Positions 1-5,351 of a stretch of DNA of 5,351 bases are shown here, one piece after another. Each line of letters starts with the position of its first letter. The first letter of the stretch is position 1. This DNA is from Bacteroidota bacterium (GTDB lineage Bacteria > Bacteroidota > Ignavibacteria > Ignavibacteriales > Ignavibacteriaceae): positions 1 to 5,351 of the forward strand of contig JAJYOQ010000302.1 of NCBI GenBank assembly GCA_021796135.1, given 5' to 3'. The translations under genes and the position numbers were made by a program. The notes beneath the pieces are model-generated. The model made no database searches. It saw only the letters and a list, made by a program, of their open reading frames with translations, and was not told where the DNA came from.

Positions 1-139
1 ACAAGATACTAATATAAAGACGTCTAATGAACAAAATAGGAAGAGATTTAGGCTGAAATGTGATCTAAAATTCTCATTATACAGGATATAATTTTTGCCT
101 TACAAAAATATAATAGATTTCTTTATATTAGTATCTTGT
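1..139. repeat. Perfect 20-bp inverted repeat enclosing 99 bp
   Basis: Bases 1-20 (ACAAGATACTAATATAAAGA) are the exact reverse complement of bases 120-139. The match stops on the inner side (base 21 C against 119 T). On the outer side it may extend beyond the window, because base 1 is the edge. The 99-bp interior is A+T-rich, has no open reading frame worth calling and shows no strong secondary stem. The right arm lies in the leader of the sigma-factor gene, 53 bp before its start codon. Possible identities are a MITE-like element of about 139 bp with 20-bp terminal repeats, a long-range hairpin in the leader, or a fold-back artefact at a contig end. The repeat is directly visible; its nature is unknown. 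Confidence 0.85.
94..121 (+). promoter_or_regulatory. Weak candidate promoter for the sigma-factor gene
   Basis: TTTG at 94-97 is followed, 16 nt later, by TAGATTTC at 114-121. The latter matches seven of eight positions of the Bacteroidota -7 element TAnnTTTG. The usual spacing for that promoter class is slightly longer, so the fit is imperfect. Two plain TATAAT hexamers (87-92 and 109-114) lie in the same stretch, but neither has a good TTGACA at 17 bp. Transcription from here would begin a few bases after 121, giving a leader of roughly 65 nt. The -7 element reaches into the right arm of the inverted repeat. In DNA this A+T-rich such matches occur by chance. Confidence 0.22.
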
Positions 140-176
140 TTTTTCTTAATTTATGGGATTTTAATTATTCAATAAA

Positions 177-182
177 AAGGAG
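177..182 (+). promoter_or_regulatory. Ribosome binding site that fixes the sigma-factor start
   Basis: AAGGAG at 177-182, inside the longer purine run AAAAAGGAG, is a near-ideal Shine-Dalgarno. It sits 10 nt before the TTG at 193, while it is much too far downstream to serve the TTG at 136 and only 1 nt from codon 184. It therefore selects TTG 193. It stands out because the transglycosylase and peptidase starts in this window have no comparable motif. Confidence 0.75.
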
Positions 183-192
183 TAAGCTAAAT

Positions 193-1050
193 TTGAAAAT
201 AACAAAGCAATTTACAAACCGGGAAAGCAAATCGCTTGATCAATATTTACTTGAGATCGGTAAAGTTGACTTAATTACGCCAGATATGGAAATTGAGCTT
301 GCTAAAAGGATTAAAAAAGGTGACCGTCGCGCTCTAGAATCTTTGACTAAAGCAAATTTAAGATTTGTGGTAAGCGTTGCTAAACAATTTCAAAACCAAG
401 GATTATCTTTGGGCGATTTAATTAATGAAGGAAACTTAGGTTTAATTAAAGCTGCTGAACGATTTGATGAGACGAGAGGTTTTAAATTTATCTCTTACGC
501 TGTATGGTGGATCAGGCAATCTATAATGCAAGCCATCGCAGAGCAATCAAGAATGGTTAGACTTCCGTTAAACCGTGTTGGAACTCTTAATAAACTTGGG
601 AAAGCTTATTCTAAGTTAGAGCAAGAATTTGAAAGAAAGCCTAGCGCTGCGGAATTAGCTACTGAGTTAGATATGAAAGCCGAAGAAGTAGCTGATACTC
701 TTCAGCTATACGGAAGGCATGTATCAATGGATGCTCCGTTTTCCGGAGATGATGATAAAAACAGTTTAATAGATATACTGCCTAACGAACAACAGCCAGC
801 TCCTGATGTAAAACTCATGCATGAATCTCTAAAAAGTGAAGTTGAGACTGTTCTTTCTACCTTAAGTGAAAGAGAAGCTAACGTTTTGAGACTTTATTTC
901 GGAATAAACAGCGAAAGATCTGCAACATTAGAAGAAATTGGCGAGCGTTTTAATTTAACTCGAGAGAGAGTCCGGCAAATTAAAGAGAAAGCCATAAGAA
1001 GCTTAAGACACCCTTCAAAGAGCAAAAACTTAAAAGCCTATTTAGGTTAA
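193..1050 (+). CDS. rpoD: Primary RNA polymerase sigma factor (sigma-70, RpoD/SigA type)
   Basis: This 285-residue protein recruits core RNA polymerase to housekeeping promoters and melts the -10 region. Region 1.2 spans about residues 14-44 ([17 protein letters not shown]). Region 2 runs about 51-115, with the core-binding segment [14 protein letters not shown] and the melting/-10 recognition helix [20 protein letters not shown] (91-110). Region 3 follows ([12 protein letters not shown], 116-127), then an acidic sigma-finger segment around 176-199 (SMDAPF...[15 protein letters not shown]). Region 4.2 holds the -35-binding helix-turn-helix [18 protein letters not shown] (245-262). Region 1.1 and the non-conserved region of enterobacterial RpoD are absent, as is normal for the short Bacteroidota/Ignavibacteriota primary sigma. 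No in-frame ATG occurs before residue 32, well inside region 1.2. I chose TTG 193 because it follows AAGGAG at 10 nt and starts at the conserved KITKQ. A longer frame opening at TTG 136 would add 19 unconserved residues. Group 2 membership cannot be fully excluded, but the sequence reads as the housekeeping factor. Confidence 0.95.
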   Translation: MKITKQFTNRESKSLDQYLLEIGKVDLITPDMEIELAKRIKKGDRRALESLTKANLRFVVSVAKQFQNQGLSLGDLINEGNLGLIKAAERFDETRGFKFISYAVWWIRQSIMQAIAEQSRMVRLPLNRVGTLNKLGKAYSKLEQEFERKPSAAELATELDMKAEEVADTLQLYGRHVSMDAPFSGDDDKNSLIDILPNEQQPAPDVKLMHESLKSEVETVLSTLSEREANVLRLYFGINSERSATLEEIGERFNLTRERVRQIKEKAIRSLRHPSKSKNLKAYLG

Positions 1051-1059
1051 TCTACTTAC

Positions 1060-1097
1060 AGCGATCCACTTCACTTTTGACGTGAAGTGGATTTGCT
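1060..1097 (+). terminator. Hairpin after the sigma gene, probable transcription terminator
   Basis: ATCCACTTCAC (1064-1074) pairs perfectly with GTGAAGTGGAT (1082-1092) around a 7-nt loop, TTTTGAC. The stem extends at its base through a G-T pair (1063/1093), one bulged T (1094) and three more pairs (1060-1062 with 1095-1097), giving about 15 pairs. It starts 10 nt after the sigma stop codon. There is no U-run after it on either strand, so it is not a textbook intrinsic terminator. It could instead act as an mRNA 3'-end stabiliser. The fold is clear; the role is inferred from position. Confidence 0.6.
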
Positions 1098-1173
1098 ATA
1101 ACAATTCATTTCTAATTTCCTTTCAATTTTTCAAATATTTTTTCTTAAATTAGTTAAAACCAAAAAATGAATT

Positions 1174-2145
1174 ATGATAAAATCTTATATAAAAAAACTT
1201 TCCAAGTCGAAATTATTTTATTTCCTTTTAGGAGGAGGGATTGTTTTTGCGGCTGTTTTTTTAGTTGGAATAAACAAAGTCCAGGACAGCACTAAAACTA
1301 TTTTAGATAATAATTCTTTTATACCATTTAAAATCACGACTCCTGAAATACCAAAATCAATTTCATTTGCTGGGGAGAAAGTTCCGCTAAATGATTTTGA
1401 AGTCAGAGAGAGAAATGACCGCGAATTAATAGTTAACACTTATTGGTTTTCATCGACCATATTAGGAATGAAAAGAGCCAACAGATGGTTTCCGGTTATA
1501 GAACCAATATTAAAAAAATATAATGTTCCCGACGATTTTAAGTATCTTGCTTTAATAGAAAGCAATCTATCAAATGTATCTTCCTCAGCCGGGGCAGTCG
1601 GATTCTGGCAGTTAACAGCAGATGCAGCAAAAAAATATGATTTAGAAGTAAATGATCAAATTGACGAAAGGTATAATGTTGAGAAATCAACTGAGGCCGC
1701 CTGCAAATATTTAACTGATGCACATATTACATTTAATAATTGGACACTAGCGGCAGCTACTTTCAATATGGGATTTAACGGGATGAAAAAGCAGATAGAG
1801 CGGGAAAAATCGACTGATTATTACAATCTAATATTAAGTGATGAAACCATGCGATATGTTGCACGAATTCTAGCAATGAAGATTATTTATAGCAACCCCA
1901 AAAAGTACGGATATTATTTAAGTCCCGGAGATTTATACCCTCCGCTAAATACGACAAATATAACAGTCGACACATCTATCTCTAATTGGGCGGACTTTGC
2001 TATAGAACATAATATCAATTACAAAATATTAAAATACTATAATCCCTGGCTTCGGGACATTTCTTTAACAAACAGAAATAACAAAGATTATATTTTAAAA
2101 ATTCCCAATAACCGGACTGATGAAGTAATACCAAACGGTAATTGA
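1174..2145 (+). CDS. Membrane-anchored MltD-like lytic transglycosylase
   Basis: This 323-residue murein hydrolase should cleave the MurNAc-GlcNAc bond of peptidoglycan to leave 1,6-anhydro-MurNAc ends, on the periplasmic side of the inner membrane. A lysine-rich N-terminus is followed by one hydrophobic segment (about 14-33), which fits an uncleaved anchor with the rest outside the cytoplasm. The SLT/goose-lysozyme-like domain covers about 105-245. Its family motifs are visible: LIES with catalytic Glu129, SSSAGAVGFWQLT (136-148), the AAATFNMG version of the AYNxG motif (193-200), and ETMRYVARILA (224-234). Residues about 266-312 resemble a degenerate LysM-type wall-binding unit (NWADFAIEHNINYKILKYYNPWL), as in MltD-type enzymes, but only one is present. 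There is no clear Shine-Dalgarno before ATG 1174; an out-of-frame ATG at 1167 opens only a very short peptide. It lies 123 bp after the sigma gene, beyond the hairpin, so it is probably transcribed separately. The enzyme class is firm; the exact subfamily is less so. Confidence 0.9.
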   Translation: MIKSYIKKLSKSKLFYFLLGGGIVFAAVFLVGINKVQDSTKTILDNNSFIPFKITTPEIPKSISFAGEKVPLNDFEVRERNDRELIVNTYWFSSTILGMKRANRWFPVIEPILKKYNVPDDFKYLALIESNLSNVSSSAGAVGFWQLTADAAKKYDLEVNDQIDERYNVEKSTEAACKYLTDAHITFNNWTLAAATFNMGFNGMKKQIEREKSTDYYNLILSDETMRYVARILAMKIIYSNPKKYGYYLSPGDLYPPLNTTNITVDTSISNWADFAIEHNINYKILKYYNPWLRDISLTNRNNKDYILKIPNNRTDEVIPNGN

Positions 2146-2160
2146 CGAATCAGAAATAAA

Positions 2161-4422
2161 TTAATTGCTATTAATATTTGGCTGACTACATTGACCTTTA
2201 AGGTTTCTGTTTAGATAATGTTCATAAACTTCAAGCATAAGCGTATAACTACCTAAGCTATAAGCAGCACCATGAGCTCCCGGAGGATAAATTCTTAATT
2301 CGGCATCCTTGCCTGCATTTGTCAATGCGGTCAAGAGCTGCATAGTATTTTGGACATGGACATTATCATCCATAGTAGAGTGAATAAGTAATAGCTTCCC
2401 TTTGAGGTTTGCGGCATGCGTCATAGCATCACTTTGTATATAGCCTGCTTTGTTTGAATCCAACAAATTCATATATCTCTCAGTATAGATATCATCATAT
2501 AGACGCCAATCGGTCACAGGTGAGTTTGCAATTCCCAATTTAAAAACCCCGGGATGAGTTAGCATAGTAAAGACAGTTGAATATCCGCCATAACTAGTTC
2601 CCATAATTGCCATATTGGAAGAATCAACAAAAGAAAGCTTTGACAAATAATGAGCGGTCTCTACGAAATCATGACTTTCCCATTTCCCGAGCTGATCATA
2701 AACAATTTTCATAAAAGCGCTGCCATAATTTGCATTTCCTCTATTATTTACATCCACGATGATATATCCGTGCTGCGCCAAATATTCATTCCACCCGTAT
2801 GTTTCAAATGAATTATAGACAGAATGGGATTCCGGGCCGCCATAAATAGATAAAATCACAGGATATTTTTTTGTTGAATCAAAATTTGCTGGTTTGATCA
2901 TAGAGCAATCAAGTTTAACCGAATCAGAAGTGATAAAGCTAAACAATTCTTTAGGAGAATACTCGTGAGTCCTTATATACTCATCAACTGAAGAATTATT
3001 TTCAAGTTTTTTTATTAAGCTTCCATCACTATTACATAAGTCAACCTGTTTCGGTAAACTGAGATTAGAATAAGAATCGATAAAGAATTTTGTATTAGGA
3101 GACATATTAATTTGATGAAATCCTTCGACTGTAGTTATTTTGTTTTTGTCAGTGCCATCAAATTTTATTGAATATAGCTGCTGCTCAAGAGGTGATGCCT
3201 CGGCTGAAAGGTAATATATTTTTTTATTCTTAGAATCGATACCCGTTACCTTTATAACATCCCACTTACCTTTGGTAACCTGATTGATAAGGTTTCCGTT
3301 ATAGTCATAACGATAAATATGATAATAACCGCTGCGGTCAGAAACCCAAAAAAACTGATTGATGTTTTCCGGGAAATACATCATATCATTGACATCGGTA
3401 TAAAAATTAAAAATTGCAACCCAGGTATTATTTTTTTCTTCCATCACTAGCCTGCGTTTACCGGTTTCAACATTGAAAAAATAAAGTTTCAAATCATTCT
3501 GAGCACGATTTAAAATTATCATAGCCAAAGTATTCGGTTCACTAGTCCAATATATTCTAGGAATATAGAAATCGCCTTTTTCTCCCGGATCAAGCCAGAT
3601 TTTTGAATTAGTTTTTACATTTATAATACCTATTCTAACTTTAGGATTAGGGTCGCCGACCTGCGGAATGGGGATATTAACATAATCTGAATGTAAACCC
3701 TCATAATTAGTAATTTTAATTTCGGGGACAGAGCTTTCGTCAAACTGCCAAAAAGCAATATACTTACTATCAGGCGACCAATTCCAAGCCTGCGCCTGAC
3801 CAAATTCCTCTTCATATACCCAATCATAATGCCCATTAAAAATATTTTTAGCTGCATCATTTGTAAGCTTTGTTTCATTCTTTGTATTGAAATTATAAGC
3901 AAACATATTTCCATCCCGCTCATAACCAACCATAGATCCATCGGGAGAAAGTTCTGCGGTCCGAGCGTTTTTAGCAGCAAGCTTTAAATCCTTATTTTCT
4001 AAGGAATAGATATAATAATCGGATATTCCGGAACGGCGATATATTTTTCTAAAATTAGATTCGAAAACTAAATGGCGGGAGTCATGCGCCCATTGGAATG
4101 ACTTATAGGCAAAAGGTTTATTAGAGTCCGGAAACATCAGCTTAGATGCATCAAAAACTAATTCATCCTTGCCGGTCAGCGGACTATAAGAACGAATTTC
4201 ATCTCTTTTAGTAGAATCATTTTTAGAAGTATAGGAATAACTATTACCGCCATTGATCCAATTAACATCATTAGGACCTGATTTGCCGGAAAGTTTTGAA
4301 GAAGAAAGAATCGCCTCTTTAACATTTTTATAAAATATTTTTTGCTGTGCAAATGAATTTAGCGGGGAAATAACAGAAAAAATTATTAGAAAGAAATTGG
4401 CAACCAGAAATATTCTTCTCAT
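2161..4422 (-). CDS. Exported S9B serine peptidase, dipeptidyl-peptidase IV-like
   Basis: This 753-residue prolyl peptidase is expected to release N-terminal Xaa-Pro (or Xaa-Ala) dipeptides from peptides outside the inner membrane. A Sec signal peptide is clear: RR at 2-3, hydrophobic 4-18, probable signal peptidase I cut after SFA at 25. Residues about 50-490 form the DPP IV-type beta-propeller, including DWVYEEEFG (200-208); its Glu pair anchors the substrate amino terminus in the family. The alpha/beta hydrolase domain follows: the YGGP loop with Tyr527 (oxyanion-hole tyrosine), GTSYGG with nucleophile Ser610, the MDDNVH segment with catalytic Asp685 and the Asn that contacts substrate, and GAHG with catalytic His717. 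All key residues are present and the length is typical. The segment NNRGNANYG (559-567) recalls the related prolyl tripeptidyl peptidases, so tripeptidase activity is an alternative. There is no type IX secretion tail. ATG 4422 has only a weak AGG upstream. The gene lies 83 bp downstream of the propeller gene on the same strand, with no clear terminator between, and converges on the transglycosylase gene. Confidence 0.94.
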   Translation of the reverse strand: MRRIFLVANFFLIIFSVISPLNSFAQQKIFYKNVKEAILSSSKLSGKSGPNDVNWINGGNSYSYTSKNDSTKRDEIRSYSPLTGKDELVFDASKLMFPDSNKPFAYKSFQWAHDSRHLVFESNFRKIYRRSGISDYYIYSLENKDLKLAAKNARTAELSPDGSMVGYERDGNMFAYNFNTKNETKLTNDAAKNIFNGHYDWVYEEEFGQAQAWNWSPDSKYIAFWQFDESSVPEIKITNYEGLHSDYVNIPIPQVGDPNPKVRIGIINVKTNSKIWLDPGEKGDFYIPRIYWTSEPNTLAMIILNRAQNDLKLYFFNVETGKRRLVMEEKNNTWVAIFNFYTDVNDMMYFPENINQFFWVSDRSGYYHIYRYDYNGNLINQVTKGKWDVIKVTGIDSKNKKIYYLSAEASPLEQQLYSIKFDGTDKNKITTVEGFHQINMSPNTKFFIDSYSNLSLPKQVDLCNSDGSLIKKLENNSSVDEYIRTHEYSPKELFSFITSDSVKLDCSMIKPANFDSTKKYPVILSIYGGPESHSVYNSFETYGWNEYLAQHGYIIVDVNNRGNANYGSAFMKIVYDQLGKWESHDFVETAHYLSKLSFVDSSNMAIMGTSYGGYSTVFTMLTHPGVFKLGIANSPVTDWRLYDDIYTERYMNLLDSNKAGYIQSDAMTHAANLKGKLLLIHSTMDDNVHVQNTMQLLTALTNAGKDAELRIYPPGAHGAAYSLGSYTLMLEVYEHYLNRNLKGQCSQPNINSN

Positions 4423-4505
4423 GATTTAACCTATTTTAAAGTTGTAGATGAATTGATTTAGTGAAAAATATGCAATCGCAATTTTAAATAAAAGGGTCTT
4501 ATAAT

Positions 4506-5351
4506 TTATTTATTTCCCTTATATTCAATTAAACCGTCGCTATATGTTGCGATCCAAATATTCCCTGCCTGATCTTCGGCGATACCGCGTACGTCGTCCA
4601 TATTTAGACCTGTTGACCCGGAATCAAACAGAACATCTGAACCTTGACCGTATTTTACCAGACCCTTATTAGTACCGATCCACATATTATTTAGCCGATC
4701 GATAAAGATACATTGGACATAGCTGTCTTGGGGAATTGGATAGACTTTTTCCCAAGACGTTCCATTGAAGTGAGAAATTCCGGTTCCAAAAATAGAACTA
4801 GGTCCATGTCCTGCCCAGACATCGGCTCCGGAAGTAACAATTGAAGTTATAACATTGTTAATTAAATTAGAACTAGTAAATTGATATAATGTACCGGATT
4901 CATCCCTATTATTAAATTTAACTATACCGGAAGATTTAGTTCCGATCCACAAATTTTGATTAGCATCAAAGGCAAGTGCAGTAATCCAATGTTCATTTGA
5001 AGGAATTGATAAAAGGGTATTACTATAAGATTTCCAAGTTCTATTCCCGCTCCCATCAATATTTGAATAGTTAAGACCGCCTTGAGTGCCGAAGTACATA
5101 GTACCCTCAATATCCGAAGTAATAGCAGTAACCCTAAAATCAGACAATCCTGATGACATAAATCCGTAAGCCTGGATATTATTATTAAAAACGTCAAGTA
5201 CGCCGCCGAATTCAGTACCAACCCATTTATGATTATTTTTATCAACATAAATACAATTAATCGTATCGTGAGATGCCAGACCCGGGATTTGATTGATAAG
5301 ATTTTCCCAAGATTTCCCATCAAATTTTAATAAACCCCAGCCGGGAGTACC
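4506..5351 (-). CDS. Two-component-regulator-propeller (WIGT-repeat) protein, 5' end outside the window
   Basis: The reading frame stays open from the stop at 4506 to the right edge, giving 281 residues of a longer protein. The Met at 5159 is internal: 64 in-frame residues before it continue the same repeat pattern (e.g. KFDGKSWENL, then DKNNHKWVGTEFGG). Six copies of a roughly 40-50 residue blade can be read around the hydrophobic-Asp-xx-N-x-W-I-G-T motif: WVGT at 43, YFGT at 86, WIGT at 135, WAGH at 179, WIGT at 224 and WIAT at 266, with 'GL-K-Y/F' strands after most. At least one more blade starts at the edge. Such repeats build beta-propellers, best known as periplasmic sensor domains of hybrid two-component kinases, but also found in secreted proteins. 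Here the protein ends just after the last blade (EYKGNK), with no Y_Y_Y domain, membrane segment, kinase or type IX sorting tail. A signal peptide or other domain may lie in the missing N-terminal part. Ligand and function are unknown. Confidence 0.85.
   Translation of the reverse strand, partial: GTPGWGLLKFDGKSWENLINQIPGLASHDTINCIYVDKNNHKWVGTEFGGVLDVFNNNIQAYGFMSSGLSDFRVTAITSDIEGTMYFGTQGGLNYSNIDGSGNRTWKSYSNTLLSIPSNEHWITALAFDANQNLWIGTKSSGIVKFNNRDESGTLYQFTSSNLINNVITSIVTSGADVWAGHGPSSIFGTGISHFNGTSWEKVYPIPQDSYVQCIFIDRLNNMWIGTNKGLVKYGQGSDVLFDSGSTGLNMDDVRGIAEDQAGNIWIATYSDGLIEYKGNK

Noticed and set aside
136..192. N-terminal extension of the sigma factor from the TTG at 136
   Set aside because: It has no ribosome site, begins inside the inverted-repeat arm, encodes unconserved residues and contains the strong AAGGAG that serves TTG 193.
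1093..1140. Promoter for the transglycosylase gene (TTTG at 1092-1095 with TAATTTCC at 1113)
   Set aside because: The -7 match is poor and the TTTG lies inside the hairpin stem; nothing better was found in the gap.
1218..1439. Minus-strand open frame of 73 codons
   Set aside because: It lies wholly inside the transglycosylase gene on the opposite strand and has no recognisable family or ribosome site.
1538..1723. Minus-strand open frame of 61 codons
   Set aside because: Antisense to the SLT domain of the transglycosylase; composition is that of a shadow frame.
3630..3980. Minus-strand open frame of 116 codons within the peptidase gene
   Set aside because: It is another frame of the well-supported S9B peptidase propeller region and shows no motif of its own.
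4460..4505. Terminator or promoter between the propeller and peptidase genes
   Set aside because: Only a 3-bp stem (TGC/GCA) before a short T-run and a poorly spaced TTGCGA/TAAATC pair can be drawn; both are expected by chance.
4922..5323. Minus-strand open frame of 133 codons overlapping the propeller gene
   Set aside because: The overlapping frame encodes clear WIGT repeats across the whole stretch; this one is a Leu/Ile-rich shadow.
1..5351. CRISPR array, tRNA/rRNA genes, transposase or phage genes
   Set aside because: No regularly spaced repeats, no cloverleaf or rRNA-like segment and no protein of those families was seen on either strand.

Overview
The window is A+T-rich bacterial DNA carrying four protein-coding genes. 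The family types point to the Bacteroidota/Ignavibacteriota (FCB) branch: a short primary sigma factor with the KITKQ-type N-terminus and no region 1.1, an MltD-like transglycosylase with an N-terminal anchor, an S9B dipeptidyl-peptidase IV-like enzyme, and a protein built from 'two-component regulator propeller' (WIGT) repeats. I lean to an Ignavibacteria-like organism, but this rests on remembered family resemblance and not on a search.

Layout. Positions 1-192 are the leader of the sigma gene. It contains a perfect 20-bp inverted repeat (1-20 / 120-139), a weak candidate promoter and a strong Shine-Dalgarno. Positions 193-1050 (+) encode the primary sigma factor, which begins with TTG. A GC-containing hairpin at 1060-1097 closes that unit. 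Positions 1174-2145 (+) encode a membrane-anchored lytic transglycosylase. After only 15 bp the convergent minus-strand block begins: an exported S9B peptidase (2161-4422) and, 83 bp upstream of it in transcriptional order, the C-terminal part of a propeller protein (4506 to the right edge, 5' end cut off by the window).

How the genes relate. The sigma factor is core transcription machinery. The transglycosylase and the peptidase work in the cell envelope or periplasm, on peptidoglycan and on proline-containing peptides respectively. The propeller protein and the peptidase lie on the same strand and may be co-transcribed, but nothing shows that they act together. I see no CRISPR array, tRNA, rRNA, phage gene or recognisable transposase.

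Overall this looks like ordinary chromosomal sequence. The points most worth a second look are the perfect inverted repeat lying exactly at the left edge (small mobile element, regulatory structure or contig-end artefact), the shifted TTG start of the sigma gene, and the fact that the propeller reading frame stays open to the right edge, so the internal Met at 5159 is not its start. I found no convincing new system.
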